From Epiperipatus broadwayi (taxonomy: Eukaryota > Onychophora > Udeonychophora > Euonychophora > Peripatidae), in NCBI GenBank assembly GCA_028023455.1, contig JAQFVV010000324.1, positions 186,001-250,000 of the forward strand: a stretch of DNA of 64,000 nt, given 5' to 3'. The translations under genes were made by a program, and so were the position numbers. The notes beneath the pieces were generated by a model. That model was not told the DNA's origin. It searched no databases and was given only the letters and a program-made list of their open reading frames with translations. Each line of letters opens with the position of its first letter. Positions within the stretch are counted from its first letter, which is position 1. Positions 28,511 to 40,939 of the stretch are shown here, one piece after another.

Positions 28511-29819
28511 CTTAAACTTTAGCTTCTAAATTTTTTAGACACTCTACAAGTATACTATTTTCTCATGGAGTCTTTTCCTCAACAATTTGCAAGTTTTATT
28601 AGATAAAAATTAGTGAAGCATTGTAAAAGAGAAACTTGTATTTCTGCTCTAAAGATATTTCCTCATTCTATATATCATATATTTAGATATCTGACATATT
28701 ATACTGGAAGGATCATTAATAGTAGCAATAGCATTTCTTTTAGAAGTAGTTTTACATCCCACAAGCATTTATAACAGTGGCAATGTCTTACAACTAGATC
28801 TTGTAAAGGTTTGTTTTTTCATCTTTATCTGATTTTCTCTTTTGGCGTCATCCAGTTATTTTACAAATTTTCAGCACTTTCTGAATCATTGGTAGACAAA
28901 AACTAGCTATAAAAGATCACTACTGGTTTTGTTGTAGCCTGGAGAGAATTGCTTTTAATATTGATAAGAATCTACTTTCTGACAGCTGTTTTATTAGTTT
29001 TTAAAATTCTTTTAACAAGAGATAATTGGAAATTATATCAATATTTTTTAAGATATTCAGAAAATTGATTCCAGTTAATTTTGCTTAAATTCTGTCTTAA
29101 AACAGAACAACATTCAACTATAGGAATGTATATTACAAGAGGGATTATATTCAGTTTATGTTGACTATTGAAGGAAATGGTTCATTATATTGATATATCA
29201 TGTAATCTTAAATTGTTTTTTTCTTAATTTAAAATGTAAATCAGGAGTTTATTCTGTTCCTCAACTGTCTGAATGGAAAGTGTCTTTTTGTTAGCATTTA
29301 CAATAAATGCATTTTATTTAAATTCATCCACTTTAAAAGTTGACAACCAGCTTGATCCTCATTTACTATATGTAAAAAAAACTATTATGAGATTGAACTC
29401 TATGACAAAAGATCTGAAAGATAAAGGCAAGATCAATTTTATCTGGAAATACTTGGAGTTATGATGATAATATGTCCAGGACAGCTTCTGTAATGCACAT
29501 ATATTTATTAATTTCATCTCTCTTTTTGGAGACAAAATTATCAAACTAAACTTCAGCATATTTTACTAAATAATAATGCAAGAAATATTAGTGGCAACAT
29601 TGAAGTATATTCCTTTGCAGTGGCTTCTTGTTCTTTTACATATTTCTTCATTAAATATCAAAAGATAAATTGCTTCACAGAAAATGTGTAAAAACTGGCT
29701 ATGCAGATCAGACTTGCCATTATCATATGTTTCATCATCTAAGACTTATTTTAAAACAAGATCTCACTTATATATGCCAAACCAAGAATTTATAATTGAA
29801 GAATTATAGTATAAAAATT
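28511..29819. other. AT-rich DNA between two LINE pieces
   Basis: Probably includes decayed LINE sequence upstream of the minus-strand RT, but I could not identify endonuclease motifs. The frames at 29273-29464 and 29359-29559 overlap on opposite strands and look like chance. Confidence 0.4.
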
Positions 29820-30130
29820 GAACTCATATAATGTTCGAAATAAATTTGTTTTTTTAGATTCATTAATGAAGCCAGCTAGATTTAATCTTCCTAGATACAA
29901 TTGGAGTCTCATTAACAGATTCAGAATGACCCATGGTCATTTTAATCATTTGTTACATAAATGGAATTTATGAGCCACTGATCTTTGTAAATGTGGTAAA
30001 ACACAAACTTTGAAACACATAGTTAATGAATGTCAAATCTATAGCTACAGTAATAGAATTGAAGGACTTGATAAAACCACTGTGATGGTTCTATCTTCTG
30101 GATTGAATTTTTTCTTTATGATATTTGTTA
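29820..30130 (+). pseudogene. LINE C-terminus with zinc knuckle, opposite strand
   Basis: The plus-strand frame reads KPARFNLPRYNWSLINRF, then HLLHKWNL with a stop, then LCKCGKTQTLKHIVNEC. This is the L-P-R..W..L-N-R-F-R..H-G..L-H-K-W..C-x-C-G..Q-T..H-I-V-x-x-C tail typical of animal LINE polymerases in the Jockey group. The tail could belong to the same family as the RT at 26.66-28.5 kb but is in the opposite orientation, so it is either a separate 5'-truncated insertion or the product of an inversion. The cysteines and histidine of the knuckle are intact. Confidence 0.78.
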
Positions 30131-30488
30131 ATAGTTAAGCTATTAAAAAAATTATATGCTAAATAAATAATAAATAATGCCTGTTTTGCTCAAAGATAAA
30201 GGATAACTATGATTAGTAAAGAGTTATTCAGGTACTCTGCATAGATTGATTGACTGTCAGACTCAGGAGCTCAAGATCTATAGATGGTGTTCGAACTTCT
30301 GATGAATTCCTGAGTAATAAAAGCATTCGATTTTTTTTAATTATTCAAATGACGAGCAGTGAAATCTATTATTTAAATTTTATAATTTTTTTTTGTTAAA
30401 CAAAAACCTGCGAACCATTTATATACAAGTATATAAGTGCAAATATATTAATAGTTTTATGTATTCTTAGTATAATATGATAAAATAT

Positions 30489-31263
30489 ATGAGCACAGAC
30501 TTTCAGATGACCCATCACTCTCCACTCTATCTAATAACACTGATACCCTCAAGAACATATGTGCTGAAAAGATAAATAATCACCAATATACGTATTTCAT
30601 GCTAAAACAGCAATCATCAGTTGGTCCAGATTATCATCTCCCACACATATATACTATAATTGCTCAGATATATATTAAGATAGACAATCTTCATACCTTA
30701 ATGGACAGGCTCCAATCTACTACACCCTCCAACTCTTCAATCATCCATCCAATTGAAAATCTGATGATGAAATGCTCAAAGGCCACCCTGAGGTTGAGAT
30801 TCTTGTCACACCCATGTTCATCTAAGGTCAATCTAAACCCCACATGTACAGGACATACATATGCAAGGATGGGCAGACATTTCTAAATGGATTATGTCCT
30901 GTACATGTGGGGTTTAGATTGACCTTAGATGAACATGGGTGTGACAAGAATCTCGGCCTCAGGGTGGCCTTTGAGCATTTCATCATCAGATGTTCAATTG
31001 GATGGATGGTTGAAGAGTTGGAGGGTGTAGTAGATTGGAGCTTGTCCACTAAAGTATGAAGATTGTCTATCTTAATATATATCTGAGCACTTATAGTATA
31101 TATGTGTGGGAGATGATAATCTGGACCAACTGATGATTGCTGGTTTAGCATGAAATGTGTATATTGGTGATTATTTATCTTTTCAGCACATATGTGCTTG
31201 AATGTATCAGTGTTATTAGATAGAGTGAAGAGTGATGGGTCATCTGAAAGTCTGTGCTCATAC
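30489..31263. mobile_element. Foldback element, 775-bp near-perfect palindrome
   Basis: The left arm 30489-30854 is the reverse complement of 30892-31263 apart from scattered substitutions and small indels; the centre is about 37 bp (30855-30891). The outer ends read TATGAGCACAGACTTTCAG on one side and its inverse on the other. The arms therefore encode the same peptide in opposite directions, which explains the two similar ORFs at 30599-30886 (+) and 30828-31289 (-); neither looks like a gene. The right arm continues beyond the palindrome to about 31312, matching 20421-20470 in inverse. No transposase is present, so it is non-autonomous. Confidence 0.85.
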
Positions 31264-31312
31264 ACTATATATATTACATATATAGACACCGGTATATAAT
31301 AAGCCTGTGTTT

Positions 31313-34300
31313 CAGTTATTATAATAAAATAGTGATTTTTAAAATAGTATTACCTTGATTTTATATTTTCCATGAGATAAACGAAAATTATGTAAAATGA
31401 AAAAAAAAGTGAATTAAGATAAATACACTATTATATAAAGTATGTGATTATATAAATTGCAATGATTTTTTGTGACTTTATGATTAAAATTTTGTAAAAA
31501 GAAAAAAAAAGATTTTATTTTCAATTGCAATTTATATTAACTGTATTTTGAAAACGTCATATATTTTTTCTGTTGTAAATTATTTATTCTGGTTTTGTAA
31601 ATGACATTTTCTAAATTGTAAATGATTTATAAACATTCATCTCTGGGAGATTACTTTCAAACATACGATTTTAAATACTTACAAATGAGACAGAGGCTGC
31701 AAGTCTCTATTGAGATTTCATTTTACTCATCCAATGTACTGATTTCTTCTGCCTGATTATTATTCATCACCATATTTTTTTCATTATTTTATGTCTCTCA
31801 AGTGACTGCCTATTTCATCAACATTTATGTATTTTAAAAATATCAACTTCTATAAAGGTATCTTATTCCATTCTTTTTTGTTGATAATCTCTTCATTTAT
31901 ACATTTAGTATTTCTTTTTAGAAATATAATTGTAATTTTCTTAAAATCCTTTCACCCCTAATAAATCATGTATGTCCCATAAGATACTAAAACCTAAATT
32001 TGTAAAATAATCAGATAAATAAGTATTTTCATTGATGGAATATGAACAGGTAAGATTATAAAATATAATTAATAATATCAGTGTAATATTTTTATCCCCC
32101 CCCCCCTAAAAATGCTGCTTTTTGTGTATATGGTATCAAAGGAGATGTCACAACTGTCACAAGAACTGTAATATTGCTTTGTGGTTAAATTTTTTTCAAA
32201 GTTTTCATACATAATTTGAATTTTCAATAATAAAATTTCATGTATAACTGTGTTTTTGCCTCATATGTAGAGGTGAATTATATACCTAATGGGAAACATT
32301 TGTCCCATGCATTTTTTTAAAATCTGAAATCCAAAATATTTATAATTTTGTAGATATATTTAATATCTTGAAATTGTATAAATAATTTCTTAGGAATTGT
32401 TTAAAAAGTTTATACTACATTGATTTCTGTGATTTTCAAATGGCTTCAAGTTTTTATTTCCAATAGAATTATGAAGAAATATAACAGTTATTTTTATATT
32501 TACAGACAATTCATTTCTGCTAAATTAAAAGGGTTCAAGTCATCAAATATGGTTTTCAGTGCACTGGTAAAATAATAATTGCAGAACTGTTACAGTATTT
32601 CAGTCTTCCATTACATCTGGATCAATGCTTGTATTTCTACTATATAATAATTTATAAAAATGTTGTACCTCTGCTATAAATTTTTAATATGTTAATTTGG
32701 TGCTGAAAAAATTATTGATATCTAAGTTAGTTAAGTTTTTACACAAACAAATTTTATAGTTAAAATCCAAAGCGTATGTGCAACAGTTTAATGCTTTTTA
32801 AATATATTACAGTTTATAAACATCGTGCTATATAAAATAATTGACTTATTTACATACATTTAATTTCAAATAAGAATGACATATCATTAATTCTAATAAA
32901 TTTCACTATCATCATTCATTCAAGCATGTAACAGTAATTTAAAATGTTTATTTAATATCTTTACTCTTTCACTTTCAAACACTTAAGATTCGCCCATACA
33001 AAAGCGTTTGGGTTTGAAAAGATAGAGGCAATTCTATCTTTTCCAAAGACTTTATCATGTGGTTGAAGTGTTAGTATTCATTCATTTTATAGTTAAAATC
33101 CAAAGCGCATGTGCAACAGTTTAATGCTGTTTAAATATATTACAAACAAATTATCATAAAATATTGTCACCATATACTTTTTGTGTGTGTGATTTAAACT
33201 ATATGGAAGCTTTTGCATATCTTAATCAAATAATGATTTATTTATTTTACAATAGTAATTAAAGTTAAAAAAATAATGTTATTTTTTTACTCACGAAGTA
33301 TCTATGAATAATTTATTTGCTGATAATGCAGTTTAATCCTCATCCTCATATAAGTTTATGGCTTTTGCTTTCACTAATGAGAGATTTAGGATTCAAAGTT
33401 TGAATCATTGTAGTTATATAAGTGCCAATTATCTATACCTAATAGTTTGACATCCAAAATCCTCTCACTATATGGTAATACTGATTCTCAAACTTTGTAA
33501 TAAATTGTGTTAGAATAGAAAAAAAACCTTCTAAATCAAATGGTGTTGTGTTGGAGAGTTAGTTTTACAAAATCACCAGTAATGTAAAAAATTTCAAAAA
33601 TATCATTTCAGTAACAAAATTAGTAAACAAAGCAATCATTGAGGATCAATAAGTATATATAATAATAATCCAACAAACACATACAAACTCAAAACCATTA
33701 ATTAAAGTTAAAGTACAAAATTTAAATTTGTATAACATCATCTTCAGTTATAATTTGTAGACTGTTAGAAAAGCTTTTTTTAAAACATAAACCATGCACT
33801 CTGTACCCATAGGAATGTTGAAGAGTACATAATGTTAAACTTCAAATCTTTCAGATAGTAGTACCTAAATATCTATTTATGGATCAATACTGGATAATTA
33901 GTTGGATTGCAATGAAGAATTTACCTGGAAAAAAATATTGAAAATTTTCGCAAATTTCACACAATTAAACTGCACGGCAGATGAGTTCTACAAAGTCCAT
34001 TACAGTGGGTTATTTAAAATTTCCTTTACTTTTCTTCAATATATTTATTTACCTCTCTTCTGTTTTATTAATAGAAATTATTTTAATAGCACCTTTATTA
34101 TTATTACTTTTCTTTGAATCCATGGCAGCATAATAAACGGTTTAAAAATAAAATCTCAACAGTTCTACCAAATTGTACACAAACTAATAAATAGTTTAGT
34201 TCATATATATGAGTTGTTTTAATCATTATTTTAAGAAATAAATGTAAGATTGCAATCATTTTGTCTTTTAGTTGTTAATAATTTGTAAACTTGAAAGTCA

Positions 34301-34408
34301 GAAAATCTAATCTTTTTATTTTTAAATAAATAAAAGCTTCATTTGACTTGTTTTGAAATATTAATATAACTTCACTTTTAAATGTTCATTTGTGCTGTTG
34401 TTTTTCTG

Positions 34409-34414
<6 letters not shown>
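31313..34414. other. AT-rich DNA with one dispersed direct repeat
   Basis: A 60-bp direct repeat (separate entry) is the only structure I identified. A C run lies at 32097-32106. The 71-codon frame at 33902-34117 is AT-biased and unrecognised. Confidence 0.5.
32752..33144. repeat. 60-bp direct repeat pair, 333 bp apart
   Basis: 32752-32811 and 33085-33144 share TTTTATAGTTAAAATCC...ATGTGCAACAGTTTAATGC...AAATATATTACA with two or three differences. The unit is not seen elsewhere in the window. Confidence 0.85.

Positions 34415-34488
<74 letters not shown>
34415..34488. repeat. (AT)n microsatellite, insertion target of element 1
   Basis: Thirty-seven AT units end at the left boundary of the first giant LTR. 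The continuation of the same tract (44387-44402) is found directly after the right LTR. Confidence 0.97.
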
Positions 34489-34492
<4 letters not shown>

Positions 34493-37400
34493 GTGCCATT
34501 ACAATTTAGTCAGTAGCTAAATTTGTAGTAATGAGCATGAAAGAAAATGTAAAACAAAAATCATCATCACATTTTTATATAGTTAATAAAGCTGTAGGGC
34601 ATCCAAGTTCAAACCCTACAAGATCCAGTTTTAAAAGTTTAAGACAGATAGAAAGTGGGGCAACAGTTATATTCTTTATTTGTTTGGGTGTTGATAAAAA
34701 TTTCAAAAAGAGTAGTACACACAGTTAATTATTCAGTATTTAATTTTTTTTGTGTTAAATAAAGTTAATATGCATACATATAGGCAGTGTATGTGTACAT
34801 CATTGAATTGTTTTATATTTCAGATATTAAACTTTCTTTAAAACTAATCTATACTTGCTAAATTTTAATATCTTATTCTGTTTCTATTTTTGCTTTTCTA
34901 TAATTGTAATTTGGATTTAAAAGCTAAGGATTTAATTTTAAATATTAGGATTATAATTACTAAGCTAGCAATTAGATTATTTTAATGTCAGTTTATAAAT
35001 AATTTGAATAAGTGTGTGTGTACATTGCGTACATAAACTACATTTTTATTTATTAAATATTGAAAGAAAAATGAGAAAATCTGTTAAATTATTTTTTTTA
35101 TTCAACAGTTTGTACTATAAGGGTTGTTTTTCTGTTAAAACTTAGAGACAATGTGAGAAGTCTAATTTTAAAAATGTCTCATCTCAAGATCAAAAGAAAG
35201 AAGCTCAAATTTGAGATGTTACATAGGTGTAAAAAAGGATTAAGACTATTTTTTCCATCAAGACAAAAGTTTGTCTGGAAATCAGGTGTGTGATTTTTTT
35301 TTAATGTTCCTAAAAAAGATTGCACTCTCTAGCTAAAAAACAAATTGGTCAAAAATAGAAAAAAAATCGGATATCAAAGCAGTCTGGAAAATCAGTTGAT
35401 ATGATAGAGACTTTTAAAAATATTGAAGAGAAAAGACAAGCTTTCAACTCTACAAAATTCCCAATTTCAAGTCATTTTTTTTATATATTAATTTTTTGGA
35501 GGTTAAAGATATAAGAATGGCAGGGTAAGAAAATTAATATATGTCTTGTCTGTTGACCAGACCATCCAGCCAGCACATCATATAGGAAAGAAAAGATGTC
35601 TTGTATGAAAAATAATATTCTACACCTTTCAACTGACCAAGAGAAATAAGATGTTTTTAAATAGAAAGAAGAAAACATTCACCTGCATTTGGAGGCGATC
35701 AGAAAAAAAAGAGTAATCTACTGATAAATATTAAATCATCAAGTCCAATTAATTGTTCCAGTAACTGAGTTTAAATCCAAGCAAAATTATAAATGTGAAA
35801 ACAACTGCTATACTTCACCCACTAAAAGAATCATGCTTGATAGGAAGAGAAGAAAAGTTAATATAATGATTTCCAAATTGTCCACTAAAGCAAATAACCT
35901 CAATAGAATCATCATCATCAAATAATTATATACCACAAGAAAGAGATTGTTCCTAAAGAAAAACGGAAATGGTAGCTGCAAAATATAGACATTGAACAAG
36001 ATAAATTTGAATTATTGGAAGTTGCTACAAAGAATAGAACTGGTAATATAAGTTTTTCTTTTATATATTTTCTTTATGATATCAGAGACTTAGTAAAATT
36101 TTAGCAACAGAGTGGTATATTTTTATTTAAAGAACTTTTAAAACAACCAAGATCAATTGAAACCCAGAATTTCTTAATAATGATAAACATATGATTGTCT
36201 ATTAACTTAAAGTTATAAAATGTTATTAATATGTAACATATTTTTTATTATTATTATTATTTTGTTTTAAATAATATTTTTGTTATTATGGGGATAAAAC
36301 ATGCACATACATAATAATATAATACTTGTTGCATATATGTAATTGTGTGTGAATGTAAAGAAAAAATAGGCAGTATTAAAAATATTAGATTTTGTTTCAA
36401 GTTAAGGGATAGCATTTCAGAGGGTAGAAGAGAGGGGAAAAAATAATTTAAAATTTGTTTCTAAAACTTGCTCTTTCCAATTTTACTAACATTTATTTTT
36501 TATCATTCTATTTCACGTGTTAGATTTATAAAGGTATGTGTGCAAAAGAGAAAAGAGAGAGAAAGAAAAGAGTGTTTATTTTTTTTTGAGACATTTTCTT
36601 GAGTGAAACTCTTGGTCAGTGTGACATCCAATTTGAAATACATTTATGGGAAAGGGGGAAGAATTTAAAATTAATGTTATGATTTTAAAACAGCTGATTA
36701 TGATTACTGTTGTTATTGTTAATATCAATTTCCATGTAGATATAGAAATTTTTATGTATATGTTAGAAATGCAGCTATAAATATTAGTTTATTTTATTAA
36801 ACGAGGTGTATATATTTCATTAAGAGTAGTCTTTATTAAGTGTGATCATTCATCATCAAGGTGAATATTAGCTATTTAAGTTCCAATTAGATATACTAAA
36901 ATTAAGCAATAATTATGATTTTTTTTATAACAATTAGGTTTGATGTTTAGGCTTAGTCCTAAAGCTGTGGTTGAAACCATTATCATTATCGTCATCATCA
37001 TCATCATGTTTTAATTAATGAGCTATTTAAATGTTTAAAGGCCATAAATAAATATTGATTTCATAGTATTTAATGATTTCTTAGTATTATTATAACCACC
37101 ATCCCATCATTTATTTCATGCAAGGATGAGTGAATTACTATCCTAAATTAATAATATAATATGAGCTAGTAAAACTTATAAAAAAATATTGAAACACGTT
37201 TGTTATGTTAAGATCTAAGAAATGATTTCTGTCTAATGAATTTCACTTTAGTTTAAAGATGTTTTATGTTACCTAGATGTTTACTTAAATATTAGTGCAT
37301 ACAGTGATATAGGTCTAAAAGCAAAATCTTCCATTTTTATTAGAAATAAGTACCAAAAGGAGATTCAACCCTGGTACTTGTGAAAAAGTTATAAATATAA

Positions 37401-37948
37401 CTTTGTCTAGGTCCAGCTAACCTAGTGGTGCCCTGATAGACCATATTCACTTGTTGTTCACTTAGACATGTACTTGAGATCCAACCAAGAAATGAAAGTG
37501 GATAAAATCTACTGTATGTATACCTGAGAAGATTTTTATTAACTTACTAGTGTACTCACCTCACTTGATTTCCATATACCTGAGTTATAATAGTTGTTAT
37601 TAATAATTTGTTTATGATTATTGATATTGTGATATCTTGAAAAATCTAATTATAGAAATATGTTTAATTTATTCCTACTCATTTTAATATTTATGACCTT
37701 ATGGCTATATAGCTACTCTCCAGGAGTATGTTTTATTTAATCCAATGACCCTTAATATGATTGATAACTCAGTCTGATCTTTTGTTTAATAGCTTATGCT
37801 CAGAAAGTTGCATATTAGAATTCTTTTCTCTTTGATATAAAATAAAAAGCTACAATTCTTTTTCGTTTATTAAGCTAAATATTTATATTTGAATCTTTTC
37901 TTAATTACTTAATATATTTGGATCTTTTGATCACTAAATTAAGTTACA
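34489..37948 (+). repeat. 5' LTR of element 1 (3.46 kb)
   Basis: Matches 40940-44386 base for base apart from scattered substitutions and small indels. It begins (A/T)GTTGTGCC and ends AAGTTACA, so the terminal TG...CA is intact in the right copy while the first base here appears mutated T to A. It contains no long sense ORF; the minus-strand frames at 35481-35678 and 35808-35999 recur in both LTRs only because the LTRs are near-identical. No convincing TATA/CCAAT pair was located, so the U3/R boundary is unknown. Confidence 0.92.
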
Positions 37949-37949
37949 A

Positions 37950-37967
37950 TGGCACCCAATGTGGGGC
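37950..37967 (+). promoter_or_regulatory. Primer binding site of element 1 (tRNA-Lys type)
   Basis: TGGCACCCAATGTGGGGC starts one base after the LTR end. It differs from the classical tRNA-Lys(1,2) binding site at two positions, and both are CpG positions changed to CpA or TpG. It would prime minus-strand DNA synthesis from a lysine tRNA 3' end. Confidence 0.8.
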
Positions 37968-39123
37968 TTGATATTTTACCATATACCTGAGATAAAAGGG
38001 AGTCTATAGAATGATGGGAGATGTGTGGTTAAAAAGAGAGAAATTTTTTTTAGTAAATTTTTTTCCAGTGAAAATTTTTTTTGTCTTACAAAATTGTCTT
38101 AGCCATATGGTCTTATTTTAGATTTGTGTGTGATGATGTTTAATATGATTTAATTTTTCAGTGATGATGATAAAATGGGTACAGCCATAAAACAGCGTAG
38201 TTTTGTTTTTATCAATTTTGAAAATAGATGTATATCACAACTTAAGATAGTGGTGAAATAATTTTTTGAAACATTAAAATGATTTATTGCCAGATAGGAC
38301 AGGCATAGTAATATTGATGAATAATGGGATAGTAGTCTCATGTGAGTTTGGGAAGTTCATTTTGTAAAAAGTCTATGATTTTGGAGGTTGGATTGGATAT
38401 TTGATCGTTGGAATTTGTTTGGTTAGATTGCAGTTTTGATGATGAGTGGAGAGTTTTGTCATTGCCTTGAGAATGCTATGTATTCCTGTAACCCATGAAT
38501 GATCAAACCCATTCACTGCTCCAACCCAATTTATAAATTATCTTTATTTTATCATGAAGCAGTTAACAGCAGTCCTGCCATGATATCTGCCTATAAGTCT
38601 CCAAGACAGACAGCAAGGCTTAGTTTTCTGTAGTCTATAATAAGCAGGGCATTCCTTGATACTTGCAACATAAGACTCCAAGAGAGCAAGGCATAGTTTA
38701 TTTTAGCCCCTAAGACTTAAAATACATCTTTTATTGCAACAGAGTTTGCATCATTCAATCAAGGATTGTGGTAGCCAAAGGTGATCGAATTGGGAAGATC
38801 TTCTGAGTGCTCATGATGCATTGTGTGATTATAGAGCTGTGACTGAATTCTTTTATTTATCTCAGGATTGTGAACTTCTAGTCATTCTGTGGACTGTCAA
38901 TATCTGTTGGATCTCTAGAAGAATGGATGAATGTATAATTTGGGCTATTGCAGATAAGCATGCACTACATAAATTATTGTTGTGTGATTCATAAAATAAG
39001 AATATTAAATATGTTTTGTATTTGTAATGCATGATAAGGTAAAAAGCAAATCAGTCAGTTAGTCAAAGATAGATGTCAGACAGGGAAAGGATGTGTGGGT
39101 TCTTGGTGGTCAGGGAAGCATAG

Positions 39124-39318
39124 ATGGGATGTATATTGAATATATTAAATTTTAATAAGATGAATAAACATGAAAAGGAAATGATAAAGCAGATGTTGAA
39201 AAGAATAGAAGAAAGTTGGAAAAGTTTAAAACAAAGTGTAAAACATCTAAAAGAAGATAATAAAAATCTAGAACAAAAGATGGAGGAAAGAAATAAAATT
39301 ATTAAAATTTTGTTTTGA
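39124..39318 (+). pseudogene. Coiled-coil gag-like fragment, element 1
   Basis: A 64-codon frame, rich in Lys/Glu with heptad-like spacing (MLKRIEESWKSLKQSVKHL, then LEQKMEERNKI). It breaks off and continues in another frame from 39326, which suggests one original ORF cut by a frameshift. Its composition resembles the central part of the 528-residue protein of element 2, but I cannot align the two with confidence. A structural (gag-like) role is inferred. Confidence 0.45.
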
Positions 39319-39325
39319 AGAAAAG

Positions 39326-40735
39326 ATGGAGAAAAGTATAGAAAGTCCAAGAGAAGATAGGAAGAAAGATATAGAAAGTTTAAGACAAAGGATATGTCAA
39401 TCTATAGAGAAAACTATAGAGAGTATAATAGAAGGTAGTAAAAGCTCACTAGTGTTAAAAGATAAGCTAGATAGTCAGACTACTGAGAATAAAGACAGGA
39501 ATGAGAAATTAGATGAAAAAATAGATAAATCATCTAGTACACTGATACAGAAGAGGTCCCAAGAAGTAGAAAGACCAATAGTAGCCATAATACCTAATCT
39601 CTCAGTAAAGAGAGTACATGAGGTAATGGCCAGAGAGCAGATTGTGATAGATCATGAAGTGAAGAGAAGGAGAAGGGAGTTGGAGGAAAAACTCCACACA
39701 CAAGATAATGTGATTAAATTAAAAGAGGCAATAGGGGAAATGAAACCAGATATTTTAGAAAGAGAACAAAAGTTTCAACAGTCTGTAGTTCTCAATCTAT
39801 TAACCAACCAGCATGTGTGGTTTCAAAAATCTATAATCTTAAATAGATTAGAGATACCTTATATATGATATAGAGAATCCATCTCTCTGAAAAATTTAAA
39901 TGTACATTGTGTATTGTACAAAGAATCAATCTCTCTGAAAAATTTAACTGCTCTGGAAAAGTCAAAAATAAATTATATCTGGTACAGAGAGGCAATCTCT
40001 CTGAAAAATGTAAATGTCCCATGTGTATCATACAGAGAATCAATCTCTCTGGAAAATTTAAATGCTCTGAAAAGTTTAAATGTCCATTATATATAGTATA
40101 GAGAATCAATGTCTCTAGAAAATTTAGCTGTGCCTTATGTATGGTACAGAGAGTCAGTCTTTCTAGAAAATTTGAAAATAAATTATACGTGGCCCAGAGA
40201 ATCAAACTCTCTGGAAAATTTAAGGATGAATTATATACGGTACAGAGAGTCAGTCTTTCTGAAAAATTTAAAGATACCTTATATATGGTACAGAGAGTCA
40301 ATCTTTCTGAAAATTTTAAAGTTATGTTGTGTATGGTACAAAGATTCCATATTTCTAGGTGGATTCTATAATCAGAAGTTACCTAAAATAAATCCTCCAG
40401 ACATATACTGTAAGTGTCCAGTCAAAATGAAAAATGGAGATATTAAAAATGGTCTGGATATACATTGGCAATTTTATGCAGACCGCAATGTGATTTACAA
40501 AGGGGAAAAGCCCAGAGTAAAACTCAAGAGCTGAATTATTTAAAGTGGTCCTGATATAATAATTTTATGTTAGCAACCCCCAAAAAAACCAATTTCAAAA
40601 ATTTCTGCATTGTATAAAGGGCCATTCCAAATTACTAAGAAAGTAGGAGAGAATGCTTTTCTGCTTGCTACTCTTGATGGGAATAAGGGAACATATAATG
40701 CTAGGAGTTTGATCCCTTATACTTCAGCAGAGTAG
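39326..40735 (+). pseudogene. Remnant ORF of element 1: coiled coil, 17-residue repeats, integrase GPY/F-like tail
   Basis: All of this lies in one reading frame. First comes a charged, helix-rich stretch (39326-39860). Next are about ten 17-residue repeats with consensus YRES(I/V)SLENLK-(I/V)PY-(I/V)W (39860-40360). Then comes a Cys-containing segment (DIYCKCPVKMKNGD, 40400-40440) ending at a stop at 40532. Last, after two more stops, is LYKGPFQITKKVGENAFLL then GTYNARSLIPY (about 40613-40720). The last block matches the GPY/F domain at the end of Ty3/gypsy-type integrases. Stops interrupt it at 39866, 40097, 40532, 40541 and 40565. The fusion of a gag-like front to an integrase tail implies that most of pol was deleted. 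Confidence 0.65.
39860..40365 (+). repeat. Coding minisatellite, 51-bp (17-codon) units
   Basis: About ten units begin AGAGAATCAATCTCTCTG and are mostly 51 bp long; some are longer by insertions such as the ALEKSK-type segment. The period is a multiple of three and the frame is kept throughout. Two units carry a stop exactly where the others have the Trp codon TGG (TGA at 39866, TAG at 40097). Lys, Asn, Leu and Trp/Tyr positions are most conserved. Confidence 0.85.
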
Positions 40736-40929
40736 CTTGGCAAAGATCTCCACATAAATCACATTTAAATTTTCTAATGAAAGGGGCATTTGGTAGGCAT
40801 CTAGATGATGTTTGCCAGTAGTTAGAAATTTTTTTAAATATTATTATAGTTATTATTATTAGTGTTATTTTATTACTTAGAATTTTCTTTTTAGATATAG
40901 GTAAAGCAAAAGTGATGATGATTTTATTC

Positions 40930-40939
40930 GAAGGGGCGA
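40930..40939 (+). promoter_or_regulatory. Polypurine tract of element 1
   Basis: GAAGGGGCGA directly precedes TGTTGTGCC of the 3' LTR. One C interrupts the purines. This is the expected plus-strand primer position. Element 2 has a similar CCGAAGG-type context at its own 3' LTR. Confidence 0.75.

Noticed and set aside
30599-31289. Two similar ORFs (95 and 153 codons) on opposite strands suggesting a duplicated gene
   Set aside because: They are the two arms of one palindrome, so their similarity is structural and not evidence for coding.
39831-40301. Minus-strand ORF of 156 codons with internal repeats
   Set aside because: It is the antisense reading of the 51-bp minisatellite; the plus frame continues into integrase-like sequence, which the minus frame does not.
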